This document shows, piece by piece, positions 1 to 7,174 of a DNA stretch of 64,000 nt. The notes beneath the pieces are model-generated. The model was given only the letters and a program-made list of their open reading frames with translations, was not told the DNA's origin and did no database searches. The stretch comes from Sutcliffiella horikoshii (GTDB lineage Bacteria; Bacillota; Bacilli; Bacillales; Bacillaceae_I): NCBI RefSeq assembly GCF_020524325.1, contig NZ_JAIVKY010000006.1, forward strand, positions 248,001 to 312,000. Reading direction: 5' to 3'. Position 1 is the stretch's first letter. Each line of letters starts with the position of its first letter. Made by a program: the position numbers and the translations under genes.

Positions 1-963
1 TCGTACCATGAACAGGCTGTTATCCTCTCGTAAGACGATATTCTCAGGAAGAAGCGGCTTTGTAAAGCTTGGCCAGCCTGTTCCACTGTCATATTTGTCG
101 TTTGAACTAAAAAGAGGTTCACCAGAGACGATATCCACATAGATCCCTTCATCCTTCAGGTCCCAATATTCATTATCATAAGCTGGTTCTGTACCATCTT
201 CCTGTGTCACCTTATATTGAATTGGTGTGAGCATTTGAAGTAGCTCATCATCCGTGTATGTTGGATAGGCAGAGGTGGCTTTTGCTTTCGGCTTCACTTT
301 GTATATTCGATCCGCTCCCCATGCTTTATCGAGGAATTCATCCCTTCCTGAACGGCTGCGGTAATATTCGTAGCGGAAGCTGTTTTTCTGGTAGTAATCT
401 TGATGGTACTCCTCTGCAACATAGAAGGTTTCTGCCGGACGGATGGGAGTGACAATGGGCTCATCAAAACGCCCTGTTTCCTCTACCTCCTTAAGGGATT
501 CTTCTGCAAGAAGCTTCTCTTTCTCATTTTGATAAAAAATGGCGGACGTGTATTGCTCACCACGATCGACAAACTGTCCTTCATCATCCGTTGGGTCAAT
601 CTGCCTCCAAAATACCTGCAGCAATTCTTCATATGTTACCATCGTAGGATCGTATTCTATTGTTACCGCTTCAATGTGACCAGTTGTGCCACTTGAAACC
701 TCGTCATAACTTGGGTTTTCGGTATCCCCACCTGTATAGCCGGATACAACTTCGTATACACCGTCTATCTTTTCAAACGGTGGTTCCATACACCAGAAGC
801 AGCCACCAGCAAAGATGGCAATCTCTTTCTCCCCAGTGTTATGAACCTCATAAAGTTTGCTACCAAGCGATTTTTCTGTCTGACTTTCATAAACTTTCGG
901 TAGGATGAAAATGGCCAAAGCGACCACGATGATACTAAGAATGGTCATGGTAATCTTCTTCAT
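1..963 (-). CDS. msrAB: Membrane-anchored peptide-methionine sulfoxide reductase, MsrA-MsrB fusion (3' end outside window)
   Basis: Repairs oxidised methionine: MsrA acts on the S-sulfoxide, MsrB on the R-sulfoxide. The reading frame is open from an ATG at 963 to the window edge (321 codons seen). Residues 5-21 form one hydrophobic anchor. The MsrA active site GCFWCME is at about residues 54-60. The MsrB half begins near residue 260 and shows [10 protein letters not shown]; its catalytic Cys lies beyond the window. The start overlaps the histidine kinase stop by 29 bases, so it is the last visible gene of the DM13/two-component operon and is probably translationally coupled. The anchor places repair on the outer membrane face. 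Fusion architecture is seen directly; surface location is inference. Confidence 0.93.
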   Translation of the reverse strand, partial: MKKITMTILSIIVVALAIFILPKVYESQTEKSLGSKLYEVHNTGEKEIAIFAGGCFWCMEPPFEKIDGVYEVVSGYTGGDTENPSYDEVSSGTTGHIEAVTIEYDPTMVTYEELLQVFWRQIDPTDDEGQFVDRGEQYTSAIFYQNEKEKLLAEESLKEVEETGRFDEPIVTPIRPAETFYVAEEYHQDYYQKNSFRYEYYRSRSGRDEFLDKAWGADRIYKVKPKAKATSAYPTYTDDELLQMLTPIQYKVTQEDGTEPAYDNEYWDLKDEGIYVDIVSGEPLFSSNDKYDSGTGWPSFTKPLLPENIVLREDNSLFMVR

Positions 964-2008
964 CTCTTCCCCTCTCCTTTTCATAGGGAATGGTAAACCA
1001 GAAGGTACTTCCTTTCCCCCATTTACTAACAACGCCTAAGGTTCCGCCATGCCACTCAATCAATTCTTTGGCGATCGCAAGGCCAAGTCCTGATCCACCA
1101 TAGGCTTTATTCCTCGATTTTTCCGTTCGATAAAAGCGTTCAAAAATTCGTTCCTGCTCTTCTTGTTCAATTCCTGGACCCTCATCTGTGATCTGAAAGC
1201 GTAAGGAATTCTGTTCGTTGGTGACCTTTATAAAAATGGTGGCATTGCTAGGTGAATAGGTAATGGCGTTTTTGAACAGGTTGTTCAGAACCCTGATGAT
1301 TTTCTCCGGCATCACCAATACAGATGAAATTTCTTCATTCATCTCCACTTTCACCTCTATTCCCCGCTCAGAAAGCATGGACTCAAATGGCCCAAGGGAT
1401 TGTAAAAGGAGGTCGTCCACTGGTGTTAGCACTGGAGTATACGGTATACTCCGCTGTTCGAGTTTTGAAAAATAAAGTAGCTCCTCTATTAAATCTCCAA
1501 GACGCAAGGTCTCTTGTTTAATGATGGATAAATACCTTTTTTTCGTTTCTTCATCTTGTAAGATGTTGTCCTCCAACGCTTCGGTAAAAGAACGGATAGA
1601 GGCGATCGGTGTCCTTAAATCATGGGAGACATTAGCGATGAGCTCGGACTTAAATTGCTCGGAACGTTCAATGTCCTCGATTTTTTCTTTAATTTGTATA
1701 GCCATTTCATTAAAGTTCTTTGCGACTTGTTTTATTTCTTTTGGGCCAGCTTCCTTCATCTTTACTTCGAGGTTTCCGTTTGCCATACTTTGTGCTTCCT
1801 TCGAAACCTGATCCACAACCTTTAAAAGCGGGTTGATAAGAACGTAAAAAGCGAGAAAGGATATAGCGCCGGCCACCAGAGTAATAACGGTGAGGAGGAG
1901 CACGACCTCCTTAGAAAGAAACATTTGCACATAGCTGATAACTAAAAAGAGTAAAAACAGTAAAATGGATAAACCGTTGGTAACGGCAAGTAGGGTTTTA
2001 AGCTTCAT
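935..2008 (-). CDS. Sensor histidine kinase, short extracytoplasmic loop
   Basis: A 357-residue transmembrane kinase. Two membrane segments (about 12-30 and 35-58) are joined by a loop of only a few residues, so it lacks a normal outside sensor domain and may sense the membrane or the linked DM13 protein. HAMP covers about 58-110, the phospho-acceptor H129 sits in SHDLRTP, and the ATPase shows N-box NNLFKNA, G1 DEGPGI and G2 GGSGLGLA. I chose ATG 2008 over a longer in-frame start at 2092, because 2008 overlaps the regulator stop by 11 bases, as usual for such pairs. It should phosphorylate the OmpR-type regulator just upstream. The signal is unknown; the MsrAB partner suggests oxidative or envelope stress. 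Confidence 0.93.
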   Translation of the reverse strand: MKLKTLLAVTNGLSILLFLLFLVISYVQMFLSKEVVLLLTVITLVAGAISFLAFYVLINPLLKVVDQVSKEAQSMANGNLEVKMKEAGPKEIKQVAKNFNEMAIQIKEKIEDIERSEQFKSELIANVSHDLRTPIASIRSFTEALEDNILQDEETKKRYLSIIKQETLRLGDLIEELLYFSKLEQRSIPYTPVLTPVDDLLLQSLGPFESMLSERGIEVKVEMNEEISSVLVMPEKIIRVLNNLFKNAITYSPSNATIFIKVTNEQNSLRFQITDEGPGIEQEEQERIFERFYRTEKSRNKAYGGSGLGLAIAKELIEWHGGTLGVVSKWGKGSTFWFTIPYEKERGRDEEDYHDHS

Positions 2009-2705
2009 GGCGATTTCCTTCAAATTTATAGCCAATGCCCCATACAGTATGGATAAACGCTGGCTTGGATGGGTTTTCTTCCATTTTTTCACGTAAGCGT
2101 CTCACATGGACATTGATGGTATTGGCATCTCCCATATATTCATAACCCCAGAGCTTTTCGAGGAGCTGTGACTTGGAAAACACCTTTTGTGGATGCTGCA
2201 TGAAAAGAGCTAATAGTTCAAACTCCTTCACCGTTAGCTCTACCTCCTTACCGGCTACATGGACTTGTCTTTTCTCTAAATCAAGTGTGAGATGTTGATG
2301 TTTTAATAGACTTCCTTTCTCTTCCTTCCGTTCGCTTTTTCCGTAAACTCTTCGAATAATATTTTGAATCCGGAGAACAAGTTCTTTTGGGCTGAACGGT
2401 TTTACCATGTAGTCATCAGCGCCAAGTGATAATCCGTACAACCGATCATGCTCCTGACCAAGTGCTGTCACATAGATAATCGGTGTGTCTTGTTCATGAC
2501 GCATCGCTTCCCCGGTATCCCAGCCATTTTTGATGGGCATCATGACATCGAGTACCACTACATGGGGAGCTACCTTATGAAAAAGCTTCAGTGCTTCCTC
2601 CCCATTCTTGGCAATAGTGATATCATATCCTTCTAGCTTGAGGTACCGTGTACATACATCAAGAATGTTCTCATCATCGTCCACTAACAACACTTTGTAA
2701 CTCAT
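1998..2705 (-). CDS. OmpR/PhoB-family response regulator
   Basis: A 235-residue transcription factor. Receiver domain (about 1-120) with acidic pocket D10-D11, phospho-acceptor D53 (VVLDVMMP), T80 and K102. A winged-helix DNA-binding domain follows (about 130-228; ends with the usual YMGDANTINVHVRRLREK pattern). It starts 2 bases after the DM13 gene stop and overlaps the kinase start, so the three form one transcript. Three 11-bp direct repeats upstream of the operon (3288-3318) are the layout expected for OmpR-family dimers, so autoregulation is likely (inference). Confidence 0.95.
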   Translation of the reverse strand: MSYKVLLVDDDENILDVCTRYLKLEGYDITIAKNGEEALKLFHKVAPHVVVLDVMMPIKNGWDTGEAMRHEQDTPIIYVTALGQEHDRLYGLSLGADDYMVKPFSPKELVLRIQNIIRRVYGKSERKEEKGSLLKHQHLTLDLEKRQVHVAGKEVELTVKEFELLALFMQHPQKVFSKSQLLEKLWGYEYMGDANTINVHVRRLREKMEENPSKPAFIHTVWGIGYKFEGNRHEA

Positions 2706-2707
2706 GT

Positions 2708-3220
2708 TTACTCTCCTTTTTCTACTGTTGCAAAGCCAAAATCCACATCAAATTGTTTGCACCAGATGACTATGGAATCCCCACCCTCCAGCGTCACACC
2801 TTTTGGAAGTGGATAATTTTGATTACCAATATTCCCTTTCAGTTCACCGAGAGATAGGCCGTCTTTCGTATCTTGACCCTGTTTCACCAGATAGACGTAA
2901 AGGTCCGGGCCGTTCGTCGATTCAAAATCTTCAAATCGTAGATAAGGCTCCTCTGTTTCTTTATAGTAAAGAAGCGTACCACTGACTTTATGAAGAGAGT
3001 CTGCTCCTTGAAAAGAGGCAGTCATTACTTCTGGTTCCTGTTCTGTTAGCACTACTTGATCATAGGGAGAATCTGCAGACTTTCCTTTAGAGGATGCTGT
3101 ACTTAAAGGAATTACCTCTTCATTTACTACTTGATTAATAAATAATGGCGAAAGCAAATACCAGCCTATCGAAAGGCAAGCTAATACTCCCACAAACAAG
3201 ATAATCCTTTTCCATGTCAT
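2708..3220 (-). CDS. DM13-domain extracytoplasmic protein
   Basis: 170 residues with an N-terminal signal anchor (about 6-24), a low-complexity linker and a DM13 domain (about 65-168). Family landmarks are GPDLYVYL near 104-111 and VIWCKQF with the single conserved Cys at 154. DM13 domains are proposed to take part in redox or electron transfer in extracellular proteins; the biochemical role is not settled. As first gene of an operon with a two-component system and MsrAB, it may act as a redox sensor input or as a partner in envelope repair. That link is inference from context. Confidence 0.85.
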   Translation of the reverse strand: MTWKRIILFVGVLACLSIGWYLLSPLFINQVVNEEVIPLSTASSKGKSADSPYDQVVLTEQEPEVMTASFQGADSLHKVSGTLLYYKETEEPYLRFEDFESTNGPDLYVYLVKQGQDTKDGLSLGELKGNIGNQNYPLPKGVTLEGGDSIVIWCKQFDVDFGFATVEKGE

Positions 3221-3287
3221 CCTTTACTCCTCCTTAATAAATAACTTAAAGAAACTATAACGTATAAAGTTTAGAGGAGTTTTACAA

Positions 3288-3318
3288 AATTCTTAACTAA
3301 TTCTTAAATGATCTTTAA
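3288..3318 (-). promoter_or_regulatory. Three 11-bp direct repeats, probable response-regulator box
   Basis: Two identical 9-mers AATTCTTAA begin at 3288 and 3299, and a degenerate copy (GATCTTTAA) at 3310, giving an 11-bp period. On the transcribed strand the core is TTAAGA. They lie 68-98 bases before the DM13 start. One helical turn spacing of direct repeats is typical of OmpR/PhoB/PhoP boxes. Confidence 0.6.
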
Positions 3319-3393
3319 GTGTTATCCCCTTAAACAGGGATTTCCTAGAATTCAAGATATTAATAATGGTGTGTTCTGTGGAACCCACCTGTT

Positions 3394-3882
3394 TTATAAA
3401 CGCCCCTCCTCCTGTATCGGTAGCACAGTCGAATCCTTAATCTCCCTTAGTGCTAAACTAGTCTGTATTTTGGTGATTCCCAATTCATTCAACCTTCTAA
3501 TAAACACCTCTAGCCCCTTGCGATCCTTACAGGCTACCTTTAATAGATAATCGTACTCCCCTGTTAAACAATGGCACTCCAGAACTTCCTCCATTGATTC
3601 CAATGTTTTCTCAAGAGATTCCAGTTTTTCAGCCAGATGCAGATTGGTGCTCATAAACACAAAGCACAATAGATCAAAGCCCAGCTTTTCATGACTTAAA
3701 ATGGCGACCTGCTTTTTTATGTATCCTTCCGCCTCTAATCGCTTGATTCTTGCATGTACAGCTGGTGCCGATAAATTGACCCGTTTTGAAAGCTCCAGAT
3801 TGCTTAGCTGAGCATCATTTTGCAGTAAATCCAAGATTTTAATATCCACATTGTCCAAAACTTTGCTTACAATCGATTCCAC
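3394..3882 (-). CDS. Lrp/AsnC-family transcriptional regulator
   Basis: About 162 residues when started at the GTG at 3882, which has a good ribosome site (AAAGGTGG) 7 bases before it; an upstream ATG at 3933 lacks one. N-terminal helix-turn-helix (DIKILDLLQNDAQLSNLELS... SAPAVHARIKRLEAEGYI) is followed by the RAM ligand-binding fold (about 70-155). Members respond to amino acids. It is divergent from an EamA exporter, a common arrangement where the regulator controls amino acid export. A perfect 14-bp palindrome lies between them. Confidence 0.9.
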   Translation of the reverse strand: MESIVSKVLDNVDIKILDLLQNDAQLSNLELSKRVNLSAPAVHARIKRLEAEGYIKKQVAILSHEKLGFDLLCFVFMSTNLHLAEKLESLEKTLESMEEVLECHCLTGEYDYLLKVACKDRKGLEVFIRRLNELGITKIQTSLALREIKDSTVLPIQEEGRL

Positions 3883-4195
3883 AATTAATTCCACCTTTTC
3901 AATTATTCCAACAACACACAAAAGCATGATCATAAAATGAATTATTTAAACTAACAATCTATTTTTCTTTCATTTATTTTGATTTTATTTAATTATACAA
4001 AATGTTCTTTTGTTTTTGAAGGGAAATGATAAGATATTTCATATAGATACTGTCATTGTGCACAATGGCTCTTATTTCTTAATATAAAGAAGCTCTGTTA
4101 AACTGGTCTATTGTTTTGCACTGAAGTCAACAGGGGTGCAATAACAACCAATAAGCTTTAAAACAGCCTATATAAAAGAAAAGGGGCTAAAAGAT
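3883..4195. promoter_or_regulatory. Divergent control region with a perfect 14-bp palindrome
   Basis: This 313-base gap separates the Lrp-type regulator from the exporter. CATTGTGCACAATG at 4054-4067 is its own reverse complement. A looser inverted repeat (TTGCAC ... GTGCAA, 4116-4141) lies nearer the exporter start. Either could be an Lrp-type operator; no clear consensus promoter was picked out. Confidence 0.5.
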
Positions 4196-5128
4196 TTGAA
4201 ATATTATTCTATATTGCTATTAACCAGCTTTCTTTGGGGCGGTAATTTTATAGTGGGTAAAACACTTGTGGATCATGCTTCCCCTGGAACCTTGACCATT
4301 ATAAGATGGGGGATTGCGATTATTTGTCTGGTCCCACTTGTTTGGCGAAAAGAAAAAAAGCTTTTCCCATCAAAAGAAGCCCTCCTGCCCCTGTTTTTAA
4401 TGGGCGTAACGGGTGTAGCCCTATTTCAGGCACTGCAATTCATGGCCCTAGAAAAAACATCTGCCACGAATGTTGGGTTAATCTCGACCTTAAATATGTT
4501 TTCAATTGCTGCTTTCTCCTTCTTTTTTCTAAAAGAAAAAATGAATTCACTTCAGTTCCTTTCCATGTTCGTCTCATTATTTGGAGTTATGCTTGTCCTT
4601 TCAAAGGGGAACTATGAACTGTTATTTATGATGGAATTTAATGTGGGCGACCTCTATATGATGATAGCTGTAGGCATGTGGGGAATTTATTCGGTCTGTA
4701 GCAAATGGGCGATGGCCACTGTCAGTCCGATGATGTCGATTCTTTACTCCGGAATATTCGGACTTATTGTCCTGCTTCCATTTAACATCTCAAGCTTCAA
4801 GGTAACGAACATAGATACTTCATTTGTTCAAGCCATTTTGTATACTGGCCTAGTCTCAACCGTCCTGTGTATGGTCCTTTGGAATATCGGAGTAAATAAA
4901 CTGGGACCAAATACTTCAGGATTGTTCTTGAATTTCAATCCCGTTTTTACAGCCGTTCTAGCTTTTACTTTTCTAGGAGAGAAAATGACATTTATTCAAG
5001 CTGTGGGCAGTGGCATTGTTATTGCAGGCTGCTTTTTATTTACAGTTCTAAAAGACAAACCCGTTAAAATACTCAAAAGCACACCCAATCCCTTCTTACC
5101 TAGTGAGTCGGTAAAACAAAGCCATTAA
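4196..5128 (+). CDS. EamA/DMT-family transporter
   Basis: 310 residues with about ten hydrophobic segments in two internally repeated EamA halves (first half about 1-135, second about 150-285). The start is a TTG preceded by AAGGGG. The family exports amino acids and other metabolites. Divergence from an Lrp/AsnC regulator suggests an amino acid or amino acid-like substrate (inference). A short lysine-rich tail ends the protein. Two terminators follow. Confidence 0.88.
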   Translation: MKYYSILLLTSFLWGGNFIVGKTLVDHASPGTLTIIRWGIAIICLVPLVWRKEKKLFPSKEALLPLFLMGVTGVALFQALQFMALEKTSATNVGLISTLNMFSIAAFSFFFLKEKMNSLQFLSMFVSLFGVMLVLSKGNYELLFMMEFNVGDLYMMIAVGMWGIYSVCSKWAMATVSPMMSILYSGIFGLIVLLPFNISSFKVTNIDTSFVQAILYTGLVSTVLCMVLWNIGVNKLGPNTSGLFLNFNPVFTAVLAFTFLGEKMTFIQAVGSGIVIAGCFLFTVLKDKPVKILKSTPNPFLPSESVKQSH

Positions 5129-5145
5129 AAGAATTACATAACAGT

Positions 5146-5184
5146 GCCTGTCTGATCATTTACTTAAGAGACGGGCATTTTTTA
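5146..5184 (+). terminator. Terminator after the EamA gene
   Basis: Arms GCCTGTCT (5146-5153) and AGACGGGC (5169-5176) pair with one wobble, then a T-rich run follows. Confidence 0.75.
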
Positions 5185-5310
5185 TATAAAATACAATCTA
5201 AGCTTTTAGTAACGGGGTTAATTGTGCGGTGCAAACAGACAAATATCACATATAATCTCATAATGTTATCACTAATAAGACGCTTGCTAACTCACAAGGA
5301 TATTTGCACA

Positions 5311-5345
5311 AAAATACCGACTTTACAAAAAGTCGGTATTTTTAT
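5311..5345. terminator. Bidirectional terminator
   Basis: Perfect 14-bp stem (5311-5324 with 5329-5342) around a 4-base loop, with A and T runs on the two sides. It lies between convergent genes and can serve both. Confidence 0.85.
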
Positions 5346-5405
5346 TAGTGAATTATAGGCCTTATTCAATAAAAGCCCTAGATTGTTGCATAATCCAAAC
5401 TTTCA

Positions 5406-5594
5406 TCAAAAGTATTTATAGCTTAATCCCAAATAAATCAAACTTGAAACTGCAATAAATCCACTGAAAAATAATATTTTATTTCTGGTAGACCAATTTT
5501 TCATCCAGCCCCATCTTTTTCGGTCTGTGTCCAGCCAATAGTAGTCGATGACAACTGTAAAAATAAGAATAATAAAGACTAGAAAAGAATTCAT
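5406..5594 (-). CDS. Small two-helix membrane protein, unknown function
   Basis: 62 residues with two hydrophobic segments (about 4-20 and 39-58) separated by a basic, Trp-rich loop (DTDRKRWGWMKNWSTRNK). The start has a strong ribosome site (AAGGAGTGGAG) 8-10 bases upstream. I do not recognise the family. Ends just before the shared terminator at 5311-5345. Confidence 0.7.
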   Translation of the reverse strand: MNSFLVFIILIFTVVIDYYWLDTDRKRWGWMKNWSTRNKILFFSGFIAVSSLIYLGLSYKYF

Positions 5595-5736
5595 TAGCTC
5601 ACTCCACTCCTTACAATCTCTAGTATATGACTATTGAACAATCCTGCCCAATTCTTAAGTATGGAAAGAGCAATTACCTATGCTGCAATCGCCCTATTTA
5701 ATAGAATAAGGGAATAAGGATTTCCACACAGATATC

Positions 5737-6183
5737 CTATTTTTGTTTTTTCACATACCAAGCATCTTCAGTAAAATTATTCCATTCTAAAGTAAAACTG
5801 ATTGCTTTAATTTGAATACTACAAAATTGATGTGTTCTCCAATCAGTACCAAACATTTCAAAAATGATATAACTATCTAATGGTTTTTGATTGAACTGCA
5901 AGAATTCCATTTCTTCTAAGTCTGTTATTAAAACTTGGTTTTCCGTCCCATCACCAAAGTGAATAATGCAATTACTATCTGTTACTTCATTGAATGTAAG
6001 CCTACATCTATCCGTTGATTTTGCTACACCATAGGGATTAAGATGATGATCTGGGGAAACATAAACAAATTCAAAATCTATAATGACTGTGCCTTTTTCA
6101 ACTATTGTCTTTTCGACAACGCAATCGTGAAAATCCAAGTATTCAAAAAAATCATTTGTGGTTTTATATTTCCAAGTATGCAT
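5737..6183 (-). CDS. Hypothetical cytoplasmic protein
   Basis: 148 residues from the ATG at 6183, which has AGGTG 9 bases upstream; a GTG four codons earlier is less well placed. No signal peptide or membrane segment. Mixed alpha/beta composition, rich in Phe, Asp and His. It has the size and look of proteins found in accessory toxin-immunity neighbourhoods, but I see no diagnostic motif and do not assign a function. Confidence 0.65.
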   Translation of the reverse strand: MHTWKYKTTNDFFEYLDFHDCVVEKTIVEKGTVIIDFEFVYVSPDHHLNPYGVAKSTDRCRLTFNEVTDSNCIIHFGDGTENQVLITDLEEMEFLQFNQKPLDSYIIFEMFGTDWRTHQFCSIQIKAISFTLEWNNFTEDAWYVKKQK

Positions 6184-6227
6184 ATGAATCAACACCTATA
6201 AATTATAGTTACAACCAAAAGAATTCC

Positions 6228-6443
6228 CTATTCATAATATCTCTCATATATTTTATTCAACTCAACCTCATCTTCATTAAAACTGCCCGATTGCTTAATT
6301 CCAATTATTTCATAATCTAAAAATTCCTTCAATATGATAATTTCTTTGGTCAATATAAAAACTGGCGCTGATCCTTGTTCCTGGATCGCGCCCTTTTCTT
6401 GAAGACTTGATATCAAGATAATATTTAAATCTGCATTTGCCAC
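6228..6443 (-). pseudogene. Possible gene remnant overlapping a duplicated segment
   Basis: A 71-codon open frame from a GTG without a convincing ribosome site. Its middle overlaps a ~140-bp segment that recurs at 10774-10913, where the same frame is broken by frame changes and stops. Part of the frame is the GC-rich hairpin of an intergenic repeat, so this is more likely a remnant than a working gene. Confidence 0.4.
6272..6414. repeat. Direct repeat copy A flanking the ABC exporter module
   Basis: About 140 bases that match 10774-10913 closely. Shared landmarks are CCCGATTGCTTAATTCCAAT, a hairpin with arms GGCGC/GCGCC and GATCC/GGATC (6364-6392), and a closing GATATC. Both copies are in the same orientation. 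Confidence 0.85.
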
Positions 6444-6549
6444 TTTATCTATAACAACTTATTTACTGCTAGCAGACCCATAAGAAGAGAGCCTATTCCA
6501 AACAACCTGTTCCGATAGCACCTAAATAAGTATAAACCGTTGCACTATA

Positions 6550-6581
6550 GACTTTTGTGTCTTTTTTTTGACACAAAAGTC
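6550..6581. other. Perfect 12-bp hairpin with a T8 loop
   Basis: Arms GACTTTTGTGTC (6550-6561) and GACACAAAAGTC (6570-6581) surround eight T. It lies just beyond the 3' end of the gene at 6598. There is no T run after the stem on the minus strand, so it is not a classic terminator, though it may end or protect the transcript. Confidence 0.6.
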
Positions 6582-6597
6582 CTAACAATGCTAATAT

Positions 6598-7143
6598 CTA
6601 TTCTTTTGAAGTAAAAGTAAATCCATAAGTATCTTTTAGTTCTAGAAGCATTATTCTTAGCTGTTGTACCTCCTGATGATTATCAATAATGATGGTTTGA
6701 TTATCTTTGTAATGAAACTCCAAACTATCTTTTTTCGTTTCATCATTGGTAATTAAGTATACTTTCTCTACATCTTCCCAGCTGTAAAGAATTTTTTCGT
6801 CAAAAGGCGCATCTACCATTGTAAATCCTGCTGAACCAACAATAGTTATGGGTTTTACTCCAATGTACATGAGTGGTAGGGCTATAATGACTGCTAGTAA
6901 ACAAATACCTACTTTCCATCTGTAAAAAAAATAAGAAGCAATGGAAGCCGCAAGTAAAAAGAACCAAGCTACAGCAAAGTAAGCGTAAGTAATACTTGGC
7001 GTCTCCAACATCCATATGGAGCTTTGGCTAAAGGTACTTCTTTGTAGAATATATGGAAGTAACCAGATGACTAATGGAGAAAGAACTAATAAAGCAATGG
7101 TGCTTACAATAAAGTAATGTCTTTTTTCATAATTTTTGCTCAA
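6598..7143 (-). CDS. Three-helix membrane protein linked to ABC exporter, unknown function
   Basis: 181 residues. Hydrophobic segments at about 10-30, 50-72 and 75-95, then a soluble C-terminal part of about 85 residues facing the cytoplasm or outside. The C-terminal part resembles bacterial PH-like folds in composition (IVGSAGFTMVDAPFDEKILYSWEDVEKVYL), but this is only a suggestion. It follows the ABC permease gene by about 30 bases in the same direction, so it likely belongs to the same transport operon. Confidence 0.7.
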   Translation of the reverse strand: MSKNYEKRHYFIVSTIALLVLSPLVIWLLPYILQRSTFSQSSIWMLETPSITYAYFAVAWFFLLAASIASYFFYRWKVGICLLAVIIALPLMYIGVKPITIVGSAGFTMVDAPFDEKILYSWEDVEKVYLITNDETKKDSLEFHYKDNQTIIIDNHQEVQQLRIMLLELKDTYGFTFTSKE

Positions 7144-7174
7144 TCAAAATACCTCCTTTTATTTTGTATGAGAT

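Noticed and set aside
6228..6443. A working 71-codon gene
   Set aside because: No ribosome site, overlap with a dispersed hairpin repeat, and the duplicate copy is broken.
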